Assembly: GCA_030512335.1 (NCBI GenBank)
Contig: JAULSU010000004.1
Coordinates: 5,642,001-5,706,000 of the forward strand
Length of the DNA: 64,000 bases
Source: Immersiella caudata
Lineage: Eukaryota > Ascomycota > Sordariomycetes > Sordariales > Lasiosphaeriaceae
Direction of reading: 5' to 3'
Shown in pieces: positions 1 to 11,545 of the stretch; within the stretch, counting starts at the first letter, position 1, and every line of letters starts with the position of its first letter. Under the pieces are notes generated by a model. It was not told the DNA's origin. It saw only the letters and a program-made list of their open reading frames with translations, and did no database searches. A program made the position numbers and the translations under genes.

Positions 1-383
1 CAAGGACGACCACCACCACGCGCGTCAGTCCTCAAGGGGCCGCTTGCATGTTCGGATTGAGTGTCAACGTGCGCTAACATGCGAATTACATTGCATCGGG
101 TGGGAGATCAGGGAGCGTTGTTTTTTTGCTCCCTACATAGCCGCTGAAAACAGTCGGGACCCCATAGACCCGCTGGCATGTAGCAGCCGGAGCCGTTAGG
201 TATCGATGGGCTGCCAAGACATTCCACATCGTTTCGGCGGGGTTGCTGCGGGCCCACGTCCCCTTCCCAGTCTCACGATATAAGGTTGGTGGCGCCCCTG
301 GCTCAGTGGCTTTCCCGGTAATCCCGAATGGCAGATCGACTTCGGCTAGTGATGATGAAAGGAGGCTTTTCCTGCTCGCCAAG

Positions 384-824
384 ATGAATATCCTCGCTGC
401 ACCAACCTCGAAGCCCAACGTGGTGCTTCAACCAAGTCTCGATGTTATTTCCAGTCTCGGACCTCTCGTGAACCTCGCCGTTTGGTTCCAGCAAATCCTC
501 AGCTCCGCAACGCTCCTACTCTTCCTCCGCACCTACCTCGCAGTTCGGGTGATCGGTGCAGCTATCCTCTTCGGAAGCCGAATCGCAGCTCTCAATGCGC
601 TCTTCGCCTCCAGGTTGCTCGCCATGAAGTCTGCCGCCATGACCCAACAAACTTTGACCGCGCTCTGGGACTCGAAAACGTTAAGACGTCTCAGGAAAAA
701 GATCGAATACGAGTTTTTTGCCCTTATTCTCGGCCCGATGGGCAACCTGATGTGCCTCCTCCTCTTCTGGCCGGGGTGGGCCGTTCTCGGGGCCATGGGG
801 TGGTTTCTATGCTCAGGTAGCTGA
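384..824 (+). CDS. Small hypothetical membrane protein
   Basis: I do not recognise a named family. The first ATG gives a 146-residue protein with a hydrophobic stretch near residues 24-60 and another near 110-140, separated by a basic segment rich in K and R (LRRLRKK), so it looks like a small two- or three-pass membrane protein. An upstream in-frame extension begins only with TTG, so the ATG at 384 is preferred. A donor at 817 (GTAGCT) and an acceptor at 887 (CTCTAG) would replace the stop with a 43-codon tail ending at 1015, in frame, overlapping the 3' end of the convergent XAP5 coding region; the unspliced form avoids that overlap. A cleaner donor (GTAAGT at 831) follows the stop and may be a 3' UTR intron. 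Function unknown. Confidence 0.5.
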   Translation: MNILAAPTSKPNVVLQPSLDVISSLGPLVNLAVWFQQILSSATLLLFLRTYLAVRVIGAAILFGSRIAALNALFASRLLAMKSAAMTQQTLTALWDSKTLRRLRKKIEYEFFALILGPMGNLMCLLLFWPGWAVLGAMGWFLCSGS

Positions 825-957
825 ACACCGTAAGTAAAGCCTCATTTTATTGTCGACACAAACAAAGCTCACAATTTCTTTCTCTAGATCACCGCTCAAT
901 AATCCCTTCAGGCCTCAACAGCCCGGCGCACACGAGCCGATGTTGTACCGAGAGGTA

Positions 958-2165
958 TCATTTCGAGAAGAAGAAGGCGTTGCCTCCCGGATCGCGACGA
1001 ATCTCCGATCGGTAGTCTTTTTCTGGCTCGAACTCCTGCCACACGCTGGCAGGATAGATGTGCTTGTTGCGCTGATACCACCGCCGGTCGACCACCTTTG
1101 TGAGAGCAGGGTCGTCCGAAGCGCCTTCGAGAGTGTTGATATCGGGGCCGCCTTTCAACACGCCTCCCACCGAGGCCGGGGCGGAATCGCTGGCGCCATC
1201 CTTCAAGGGAGCCTCTGCGCTATAGTCGAACAGAGGCTTGCCTTCGGGTCCCATCGTCTGGTTCATAATGAAGAAATAGAACTCATAATGCTACAAGCTA
1301 TTAGCCGTCGCTCATTTCGTGTGACTTGTGGAGGGAAGAAACTCGCATGCGGGATGATTAGAGAGCCCCTGACAAGCATGAGATCATCCACGCCCACGCG
1401 CGCCCAATCTCTCCTCGCCGTGGCGCTCTTCTCTCCTCCAACCCCCAACTCTGCGCCAACCTTGCGGCTCTTGTCGAGGAAAACCCAGATGAAGTCCCCC
1501 TTTTTGACCCTCACCATTCCACCGGGGATATTCGTCCCATCGTAAAACACAAACGGTATCGCAATCTCCGACGCCTTCACCGCCGCCTGAAGCAGCAGAA
1601 ACTCCTTACGCAGAGCCTCCCTCTCTGCCGCCTCTCTCCGCAGCGCCGCCTTGGTGAGCGCCCTGGGCACAATCCCCACCGACGAGTTCACCGTTATTTT
1701 CCTCCCCCCTGACACCTCCGCACCCTTGCCATCGCCTTCAGTCCCTTCTCCCTCTTCCTCTTTCCCGTCCCCTCCATCCTTCACCTCCGCTCTTTTTTTC
1801 TTCTTGACAATCACTGGGCTCTCCTCTTCCCGCTCTTCTTCATCCCCTCCAAAGCTCACCAGCGCCTTCACCCTCTTCTTCTTCCTCTTCTGCTTGTCTC
1901 CCTCCCCGCTATCGCTTGCATTGTTAGGCGTAGCGGTCTGCGATCGATCCGGCGGTGTCGGGACAGCGGAGCTTGCGTTTCGGGAGAGGAGTGTCTCGCG
2001 CGCTTCGCGCTCCTGCTGCTCGAGGACTTCAGCGCGTCGCTTGCGGAAGTCGGAGAGGGCGACGAGGCCGACGGTCGTCGTGGAGAGGCGCTCGTGTGTC
2101 GTCTGGCTCTGGGGGTTGGCGGTTTGCGGGGTGAAGCGCGATTGTTGGGGTTGTTGGTCGGACAT
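958..2165 (-). CDS. XAP5/FAM50 family protein
   Basis: Two exons, complement(958..1290, 1347..2165), encode 383 residues. The N-terminal part has the family-like VGLVALSDFRKRR segment (about residues 30-42), followed by a long charged K/E-rich region and the XAP5 domain: VRVKKGDFIWVFL, then LIIPHHYEFYFFIM across the splice, then GPEGKPLFDY and the C-terminal NKHIYPASVW motif. XAP5 proteins are conserved nuclear proteins linked to chromatin and splicing. The intron (1291..1346) must use a GC donor (CAT|GCGAGT) with acceptor TTGTAG, because only this join restores the conserved IIPHHY motif and the frame. The ATG at 2165 (MSDQQ) is chosen by the conserved start of the domain; the reading frame is open further upstream without a convincing ATG. 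The upstream neighbour METTL16 lies on the same strand. Confidence 0.9.
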
Positions 2166-2556
2166 TTTGCGCTGGGGAAGAGGGGAGGCGGTGATGTGAT
2201 GGAAAGGCTTAACTTTTGCCTGGGGAGGCGGCGCGCAGGGCGTTGGAGATCTGGGCAGACAAGGGTGTGGCTGGTGGGGTGGGCCCCCAATTTTTGGCCG
2301 TCGGGAGAGGGAACCTCGATAGCAGCCCCTAAGTTCCCAGAAAATAGAGGTAGGCTTGGGTTTCTGCACTATTTACGATTATCTTGGGCATTTAAATAGG
2401 TCTTTCGCCAAAGAGAGGTATAGCACTAATCTCTTTCTCTCAACCAATGCTCGAGCGCCGACGCCGAACGGGCTGTACTCCAAGATTTCGACAATTGCCT
2501 TGTCTTACAAACGGCGAACAAGGCTATGGTGCTCCTTGTTGAACAAAATTGGATTA

Positions 2557-4131
2557 TTATTTAGGGCTCTCTTTGATGTCCTGCAGCTTTCCCTGTAAAA
2601 AGCCGCAAAGACTCTCGAAAATACTCTGGTCGTGGCCCTCAACCCAGTGCAGAGATGCAACTGTCTCCTCCATTCCCACATCTACCTTGACGGCAAACCC
2701 GATCTGGCATTTCTCTGGCCGGGCAGTATGCTCCGTGAGTGTTGCTCCTTCTTTTGCCTCGCGTAGCTTCTTTCTCCTCCATGCTCTCCCCCAGACATTC
2801 TCGCTCGCCCTCCCGACACCCTTGGCAGGTTCGCTATCCCAGTTCCAGGAGATCAACTCCAAGGCGCCGATGACCTCAGTGATGCGGTTTACTAAGGGAG
2901 ACACTTCCCTTCTAGAGGGTATCGTCAAAATAACCGTACGTAGGGGTGGCGGCAAGACGTTCCTCCAAGTCGTGGCCTTGATTCCTCTCGCAACATCCTC
3001 CGCAGGTCTCATTGGCCCGAAACTCCAGCCCAGTGCCCATCGCCGGGTCCTGTTGCCCTGAACGAACTCCGTGACTGCGAAGTTGTCGATGCAGTTTTTG
3101 CGCAGGCGCCCAACGAGGATCTCGATGCTGCTGGCCTTCCCTACCATAGCCGTGTACCACTGAACTCGATCGCGCAAGACAAGGGACTCGTCCATCATTC
3201 TGCCAATGTAGGCGACCTCACCACCTTCGCACACCATTTCGACCGGGGCACCTGTACAGGCGGAGTGAGGTGGGCGCTCCTTGCGTTGCGCTGACGACAA
3301 CATCTCGTCCTCGGAGGAATAGAACGGCGGATTCATCATGACAAAGTCCACCGACTCCACAGGGAGGTCGGAAAGCGGTATCAAGGGGCTGGTCGCTGTG
3401 CGCTCCAAAACCTGGATGCGGTCTTCGAGCCCGTTCATCCATACGTTCTTTCGAGCGTGCTCAAGACTTTTGGGGTCAATGTCTGCGGCACTCGTTAGTA
3501 TATAGCTGTTCAGTCGGGCATTTGGGCTAGATACCTGTTGCGAAGAAATGCCAAGGCCGTTGGGCTGTTCCTAGGAGGGGATAGATACAGCTCGCGCCGG
3601 TGCCGATATCGATACCTAGAATCTTGCGACCGGTTGGTTCGTACGACGAGGTATCCAGAAGTCCTTTTAACCATAGGATGTAATTGTGCCGATTCGGGAC
3701 CTGGTTCTGTGTTAGCGTACGAAAACACAGTAGGCATAAAAGCGCTCTCACCGGCGGGCAAAGCCTATCTTCAGGCAGCTCAATCTCCAGTCCAAAGTCA
3801 ATCCTCAGCAGAGTCTTGGTCAACTGCATCATGACCGAAGGGTCGTTGAAATCCAGTTTGCCATCTTCCCTGTAGCTAGAGTGAGGTTAGCAACTGCGCC
3901 TTCTGTCAAGTGTGAGGGAGGCACCCACATTGAAGCAAATGCGACATCCTGCCTCGCAAGCTGTTTGAAGTTCGGCTCGGAGGCGTATAGGTTCAGGAAA
4001 TAGCTGTCCGCAGCGAGCGGCGAGGGGCTAGATAGCGCCGCGAAATGGTCGAACCCCGATGCGCCCCGTTCAGAACCCGCGTCTCCAAGCGCCGCATCAT
4101 CAACCGGCGCTTTTCTTTTCCTGTCGCTCAT
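2557..4131 (-). CDS. mettl16: METTL16-like U6 snRNA m6A methyltransferase
   Basis: Four exons, complement(2557..3482, 3535..3700, 3752..3875, 3929..4131), 472 residues. The protein belongs to the RlmF/METTL16 class of SAM-dependent adenine-N6 methyltransferases, which in eukaryotes methylate A43 of U6 snRNA in the nucleus. Visible motifs: REDGKLDFNDP and LLRIDFGL near residues 70-95, the SAM-binding GIDIGTGASCIYPLLG near 138-153, the catalytic NPPF at about 215-218, and EGGEVAYIGRMMDES and RWALGWSFG further on. Splice choices were fixed by joining these motifs (IYREDGKL at intron 1, CPPVPNRHNYI at intron 2, ATDIDPKSLEHA at intron 3). All three introns are 51-53 nt with GT-AG ends. ATG 4131 (MSDRKRK) gives a basic, possibly nuclear-targeting start. 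About 390 bp separate its stop from the XAP5 start. Confidence 0.93.
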
Positions 4132-7100
4132 CCGGGCGTAGTGTCCGCATCTCAGGCCCGATGATTGAGACGCTTCGATGCGGCCCGGCATTCATGAACA
4201 GAGAGCACCTGGTCGTCGTCGGCTCGAAGCGGGTCAATTTGGGATCACGTGTGGGTCCCAGCTGGTTGCTTGCACGGTGCGACCTGATCTGGTGTGGATT
4301 CAAGCCGGTTTGACCCAACAGGATGTTGGGAGATCATTCCCAGAATCTGAATTGGCTATGTAAAGACTACGATAGGCAGAACTCAATTGGGAGTTTGGAC
4401 ACTAAATAGCTCTCGAGGAAATCGTGAGAGTCAAGTGTCCCTGTTGTCTCAACAGTGCCTCGCACGGCCATTGGCGCACTGTCAGCATCAACATTCCCTG
4501 GCCTTCTATCTGGCCTGTCTTCATTTTTCAACACCCGTCCAACGAGCAACACGCGATGCTACGCCGGAAAAAGAACTTCCAATCAATCGCTAGCAGAGGG
4601 CGGCGTCGATGACCCTCAAAGTCCTGCAGAAAATATGTCGGTCAGCGCTCGCCACGTATCTTCGACTCCCACATTTGCCGCCCCATCCAACATCTCATGA
4701 TGGCTGTGCAAATCCGCACATATGGATTCCTTCTCCCACCCGGCCTCGCCGCGATCAAGATTTTGTCAGTGATACTACCCAACGAGCCAATATGTTCCTA
4801 TTTTATTCCTTTTCGCCGCCAAGAGCAAGGACAGTCACACCGCCTCGCAGCGCGCTCGTAGCCAACCGCCTTCCAAGGTTGAAGCAATTGGCGGTGGGGC
4901 GTCGAACCATCCTGACGGGTCTCTCACGACGCCACTCCACCATCGTCGCCTAGCAGCCTCGCGGACGCCCATTCGTGCGAGGCTGGCACCGCACTGCATT
5001 GCATTGCGTATTACGCAAGTCAGTGGATGCGGGTCGCCGAACCGCGGGTCACAACGGATCGCCCGAGCCCAAGGCGAGCCTCCAACACGCTCTAGATGCC
5101 AAATCCAGCCAGGCCAACCAGATGCGGGCAGGGTTCGGTGAGTTGGCCAGCGATGCCCCCATCCTCCGGCTGGCGGCTCCGCAGGCTCCGCCGACGAATC
5201 CGGAGCTGGCTGCTATTTCTCACATCGGATCTTCAAGGAAAAAAAACCATCACCCCCCACGGCCGTGCATCTGCAAGATGGGCACACATTGACAGCAAGC
5301 AAGACATGCAGTCCAAGATTCGCAAACGGGACATGTCGGAATCGTTTGCTTGGCCCTGGTCAGTGGAGCGGTCAACAACAGTGTGCCGAGTCCTGCAGTT
5401 CTTGGTGCAGAAACTTTTCTGTTGGGAAATTTGCTGTCCGCGTCCGCTCCGGAGCTCGTTCTCTGGCGTTGTGACTCTGTGCGAGCGGTTACCAGGACGC
5501 AGCTCGGTGAATGCTCCAAGCGGTCACTACCTCGTCTAATGGTTGATTGGCGAAAGCCTCAGCCTTTACTTCGTATCCTGGACCCAGCGTCGATTTTGAT
5601 CCGTGGTGTTGCATGAAAGGCCGGGGGCCGAATTCTCCCGGTCGGTTTGCTGCTGACTTGAGTCAACATCACGCGTCCTCGATTGCGGAATGCCTGATTG
5701 GGACTGTCCTGTGCCCACGGCCTGGGAGACACAACATGCAATTCTATGGTACCCTAGAGCTTGCATGTTGGACAGCCCATACCGGAGCCCGCAAATGGCA
5801 TGATGCACAATCCTGATGGTTGAAAGAGAAATGATAAGCAAGAAGATATCGAATTCTTCAATGTCCCATGCGCTCAACAGCTGGAGGAGCACCACCCTGG
5901 CGGCGCCAATGGGTCTTCCCCCCACAGGCCGAGAGGTGGGGTCCGGGGCTAATCACCCTTGTCAAGAGGACGACGACACCCGGGTTGGCGGGCTGGCGGA
6001 CTGATTTCAGTCCACACAAGGCTCCAGATCCCCGCGGCCCAGGCCGGCAGGGCCCACCTCGCCCGCCCTGTCCACCGAGCCCACCCTCGTCCAGCATGCC
6101 GTGTTGCGCGCGGGCAGCGTGCCCAGTCGTGCACGGCAGAGGTAAGCAGCGGCCGGGCGGGCACCGCTAGGCAAGCAGGCAAAGCAGGCAGCGAGCACAT
6201 GGCGTCAATGGCCGCCCCCATCCAGTAGTCCAAACGAGGCTGTCCGACCGCAGGTAGGTGACCCCGACATCCCATCCCCTACCCCCGCAGCGCGCCTGCG
6301 AGTCCTTCGTCCGTCATCATCTGTTGAGGACGTGCCTCCATCCTGCGCCGCGGCGATATCCACATCACCTACTTAAGATCCGTGGCAACCCACGAACCCC
6401 GCATCGCAGTCCCTCTGGCCTGTCAAATCGTGGATGGTTTGCGGCGCTCACATCATCGCCATTCTCTTCCCCATCGCCGCTCATCAGCAGGAACTCCGAT
6501 TGCCGGCGCCTGTCCATCACAGGCATACCATCTCCTCCCCAACTCATCGATTGCGCAACCCGCTTTTGCTCCAGGTCACGCCTGCCTCCCATTTGCAACG
6601 GTTCTCACCCGATCCAAGTCTTTATCCCAATCAACGGACGAACAAAGGTGCATTTTGGGAAGGAGCTCGGGCGTGTTCTTTCGAAAGCAAACCTTGTTTG
6701 AGGCGTCGTTCCCGTCTCCAGCGTCAGCACCACAACCTCCCGCCGAGAGCGTCCGCCATTCCCGGCCCCCGGTCTTCCCTTTCTCGGCGCTCCTCGCTCA
6801 ACGTCTCACCGATCCCCCGGCTCCTGCAGTCTGTCCTGCCGACCAGCTCACCCTGCATCAGTTTTCGCCTCCGGCTTCCAGTAAGGGCGCTGCGACGCGC
6901 GAGCACTGCAGGCTCGGGTCCCGCACGAACAGCTTCACCAGCTGGACAGCCCTCTAAAAAGCTCCCAGGCGTGCCTCCGTGGATCGCACTGCCATCTCCT
7001 TCCCAGGCTGCGTCGTATTCGTCCCGCTCCATCCTTCGCGCCGCGTGCGCCCTCTGAACCCATTGGCTATACTGCTTCAGGCCCGTCCTCGGCCGTCCCA

Positions 7101-7501
7101 CGCACAAGTCGCCCCGGTCAATCGCAGCTCAGCTTGTGGCCCGCTAGACGACACCAGCGAAAGTGCGCCGACAAACCTGCTGACTTTTCTTCCCAGTCTT
7201 GTCTCTGCACACATATCTGCGTCGTCCTACGCCCCCCCCCCCCGCCTGAGTCCACGTTGCAGTGACAGTTGATCAGGGTGGTTTTGCCTCAACGACTCAC
7301 GCCATCGCGATCATTGCTTAATTCCAGGCTTGCCCCACTGGTCCGGTCCTCCTCATCTTTGCCGTTATCTCGACTCCTCCCCAGGCAACCTGCTTCGTCC
7401 GTAATCCGACTTCGGCCGTCCATCACGTTCCGCCATCACTTGCTTCCCAGTCCGACCAGTTTCTTGCTGTTCACGTCATCCTTACACCAACCGCATCCAC
7501 C
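4132..7501 (+). other. Gene-free GC-rich spacer and probable long leader
   Basis: No reading frame here resembles a known protein and none has convincing splice structure. From about 6,250 to 7,500 the + strand is strongly C- and CT-rich, which opens several overlapping frames at once and is better explained as promoter and long 5' leader of the downstream AAA ATPase gene than as coding sequence. Confidence 0.5.
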
Positions 7502-10500
7502 ATGGAGTCGCAGGATAAGCTCCCAACCGAGCGCGAAGAGACCCCTCCCGCATCGGTACAGAGCGATGAGCCAAAGACTGTTGCTGAGGCGAGCGCCAAA
7601 CCCCTGGAAGAGGAGGTGAAGGCAGACGGCAAGAAGAAGGCTGCCAAGGTCAAGTGCTCCAAGAAGCACGCCAAACCCTCACAGAAGAAGCCCAAGAAAC
7701 GGGCGTCTGCTTCTGATACCTCATCTGACTCCGGCAGCGATGACGACGCCGACAAGTCCTCCTCTTCCTCCTCAGATTCCGATGATAGTGCATCTGAACT
7801 AGAAGATGCGAAGAAGAAACGGTCTGCTAAGAAGCGCCAGGATCTCCAAAAGTCCAAGAAGAAAGTGCGCGCCAAGAAGCAGAAGAAACCAGCAAAGCCG
7901 CAACAGTCGTCAGTGTCTGGCTCCGACTCCGATTCTTCAGAAGCTGATGACACTGTCAACTCTGGAGACGAAGACGATCAGCAGCGTGTCCCGGCAGACT
8001 TGGCAAAGCAGTTCTTCCAGTGGCAGCAACTTCAGCAACAGAACGGGAACTCGTATCAGTACGGCAATGACGGCTACCAATACACCAACGGTGGGTATCA
8101 GTACGGACATCAAGGGCTGCCGGCGAGCATACCTCCCGCGATGTACGACCATGGCCTCCGTCTTAACTCCATGAATCGCTCTCGAAGTCGTCGGGGCCAA
8201 CCGCCACCATCTGGTCGTGGCCTGAGCCACCAAAATGGCCTCGACCCCAATCTTCTTGACGGAGGTCAGCGCAAGGACAAGAAAAAGCGGCAGAAGGCCA
8301 CGAAGATGGACTACAAGCGCGTGGATCAAGTGTGGGATAACACAATACACAACTACAAGCTGCAGGACACGGCGGAGGGTACGGTTGACGCGCAGTACGA
8401 TGAGTTCCTGTTCCACGTTCGCCGCACATTTGACTGGGAAGGAAAATATAAGGCAACAATTATTGACATTAAGAGCAAACTGTTGCGGGAGTGTCTGCAA
8501 GACGTCATTGGGAACATCAAGGGGGTGAGCCTCGTCGAGGAGACTCCCAAGCTCGATCCAAACATGCTATTCCTGTAAGTCTCTTTCCCCCTTGGGATCG
8601 GTTACTGGAGTTCTCACGCATACGTAAGGTACCTCGAGGATCTTCGGAAGTACATGAAGGAGCTGAAGAAGGCGAAACCCTCCAAGGGTGACAAGCACGA
8701 ACGCAGAAAGGAGCAAAAGAGGATAGATTCGAAACGCCAGCATCTCAAAATCCTCATCCAGTACATTGACAAAGACTACGCCGATGTCAAGAAAAGGTGC
8801 AGTCAGAACGAAGCAGTTCAACGCAATGACCAATCTAATGATTTCCAGTCTCTACCCGATGCTCGAAAATGGACTCATCACCTTCGACCTGATCTGGGCT
8901 CTCTGGAAGCCGAACACACTAGCCTTTACGACAACATACGGGTCGCCCGATGAGCCCCGCGTCTTCAAGGTCGACATGGCGGAGAAGCATGTCAGCATCA
9001 TGAAGGGCGAGTTCTACTATATCGAGGGAAAGGTATGTGCTTGGGATCTCCTTGGGTGGGGAAATACGTACTGACTAGCTCCTAGTACTTCGAATACGAC
9101 GGTAAGCAGTTCGGCTTTGGCAGCATGTCGGACGAGATCAACGACTTCCGTGGAGCGCGCCGAATCACGAGTCTGAAATGCTTCCCGCTGCAGTACCACA
9201 AGAACGAGGCTCAGCTGCGAAAGGATCTGATCGAGCGCGGCAAGAAGTTTGTTTCTCTCAGCGGCGTGCACTACAAGAGCCACCAGGGCATGGCCTACTA
9301 CAAGAAGAAGAAGACGGTCATCAAGGTGAACATCAACGGGCGCATCATGATCGACCCCAGTATCCACCGCCGGATCAACCCGAACTACCCCATATCGCTG
9401 GTCAGGCCGAAGGATCACGATGTGATATCTGATGACGATGATTCGGACGATGACTCCTGTTGTGGTGGCTGCGAATCGGACACCGACAGCGGGGGAGAAC
9501 GAGCGCTGGAGGACGTCGACAGGGTCAAATACGTCACTAAGGTCATCCAGGACGAAAAGGGCAACGTGCAACAAGTTCGCATCCCCAAGCTCGACAGCGG
9601 CGACGAGGCAGCGGCTAAGGAGAAGCTTGACCAAGTTTCGAGCAAAGATGAGGATGGCGCGCAGGCCAACGAAGACGACTCGGCAACGCAGGTTGGTAAG
9701 GAGGAGAAGAAGGTGCCCGAGTTTACCGACGAGGAGTACTTGATTGCCTCCCCAGTCGTTCTCGGGTTCGCATTTGCCGAAAAGCTGTGGCTGGAGTTTA
9801 CCGTCTCGGGAGTGAAGGAAATCCAATGGAATGAAACCGCGTACGAGTCTCTGGTGTTGGAGCCAAAAACCAAGGACATCGTCAAGGTACGTCGCAAACC
9901 GCCTTCCGATGATGCCACACACCCACTCTAACACCATCACAGGCGTTAGTCGAGTCTCACAAATACCATGCCGCCGAAAGCATCGACGACGTCATCCAGG
10001 GCAAGGGCAAGGGCCTCGTGGGTGAGTAGGGCCATCGGGATTGCGATTGGAGTGAAGCTAACTTGGGCTGTAGCTGTGCTTCATGGCCCTCCGGGCACCG
10101 GAAAGACGCTGACGGCTGAGGGCATTTCAGAGCTGCTCAAGTGCCCGCTGTATATGGTCTCAGCGGGAGAGCTTGGCACAGACTCGCGATACCTCGAGAG
10201 CGAGTTGCAGAAGATCCTCGACATCTGCCACGCATGGGGCGCCATTTTGCTTCTGGATGAAGCCGACGTCTTCTTGGAGAAGAGAAATATGCACGACATC
10301 CACCGCAACGCACTTGTTAGCATCTTTTTGCGGCAGCTAGAGTACTTCCAAGGCATTCTCTTCTTGACGACGAATCGAGTGGAGGTAAGCTTTGCTCCAA
10401 GGAGCCGATCTAGGTGGAATGCGAGGCGCTAACAAGGGAACCAGACATTTGATGATGCCTTCCAGTCGCGTATCCATATCGCACTCCGTTACGACAGCCT

Positions 10501-10792
10501 TGACCAGCGAGCTAAGAAGACTATCTTCAAGATCTTCATCGAGCGGGTCCGGGTGCTGGAGAAGATGGACTTGATGCCATTCACAGAGGAGGATTACACC
10601 ACATTGGCGCGGCACGAGCTCAACGGGCGCCAGATCAAAAATACCGTGCGTACTGCGCAGGCATTGGCGGTCAACAAGGGTGAGCCTCTTGCCATGAGCC
10701 ACATCCGACAAGTGCTGGAGGTGCAGATCAGCTTCGAGAGGGACCTCAAGGGTGGAACGGGCTACCAAGACGCAATGAGAAGCTATTTCTGA
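7502..10792 (+). CDS. AAA family ATPase, fungal DUF7025-type
   Basis: Seven exons, join(7502..8574, 8629..8796, 8849..9032, 9086..9886, 9943..10021, 10074..10384, 10445..10792), 987 residues. The ATG has a good context (CACCATGG). Layout: a low-complexity N-terminus with K-rich and S/D-rich runs, then a Q/N/Y-rich stretch with repeated YQYG-like units near residues 180-205, a central region typical of large fungal AAA proteins (WKPNTLAF, YYIEGKYFEYDG, SHQGMAYYKKK), an acidic loop, and a C-terminal AAA domain with Walker A GPPGTGKT (about 773-780), Walker B ILLLDEAD (about 826-833), sensor-1 FLTTNRVE and FQSRIHIAL. All introns are GT-AG and each join keeps the AAA motifs in frame. Members of this family are abundant in filamentous fungi; the cellular role is not established and I infer only ATP-driven remodelling of an unknown partner. 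Confidence 0.92.
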
Positions 10793-11545
10793 GCAGAAGC
10801 AGAGATAGCAGCGTGTTGTTGCTATTCTGGAGCGCTGTTCGAAGAGCTTCGGGAGCGTGATAGCGGTCGTGCGAGATATCTATCTGTGCGCGGTACATTG
10901 TTTGGGGTGTCATGCCATCCTGTATGCTTGTTTTGTATTAGAGATTCCCAGGAAATAGCGACTTCTCTTCTTACTGCGGCGACAATGATGACGATGTCGG
11001 CCTGTAGGATGCAAATGCTTTTGGTGTGCTGAGGGAAACCCGACAATATAGTCTGCCACCCTCGGCCCCACCAATGGCAAGCTCCCCCGCTCGTGGACCC
11101 CTGTCACCGTTTGGGCAAACCAAGCTGAAACCTAGCAAATCGACGTCATCCGATCTGCTGCCAAGAAGGCCTGGCCAAGCGCCATGGCTGGCGGCTTGCG
11201 ATCCGGCGTCGTTCGTTGCCAGACAGGAAAGCGGTGCGCTCTGCAGCGGAGAACAAAAGACGCACACAGTGGCACCACCTCGTCGGTAAAACAGGGCGGG
11301 GGACAGGACGCCTAGTTGGACAAAAGCCTGCCCTCCGTGCTGCTGCTCTTTATTCCTCTCCGCAGCGCCCACTCGCTCTCTTTTTTCCCTCTGCAACGCG
11401 GCATTGGTTTACCGGCCGTATTCGCGTCCTCGCCGTCATTTTCCCCCGCGCCGCTCCATCGTCCCTCGAAACGGGCACGATAGCTTTTACCTCAAGCTAG
11501 CATCAGGCGCGCCAAAACTCAATTGCCCTCCTCTCCCCACACGCC
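10793..11545. other. Intergenic region between AAA ATPase and yvc1-like gene
   Basis: No supported gene. The last 200 bp are C- and CT-rich and probably form the leader of the downstream channel gene. Confidence 0.5.

Noticed and set aside
6258..7107. Several overlapping frames of 127-207 codons before the AAA gene
   Set aside because: Frames are open in several phases at once because of CT-rich composition; none has domain features or splice structure.
9017..9940. 307-codon open frame antisense to the AAA ATPase
   Set aside because: Lies entirely within a conserved exon of the sense gene and has no domain or proper start.
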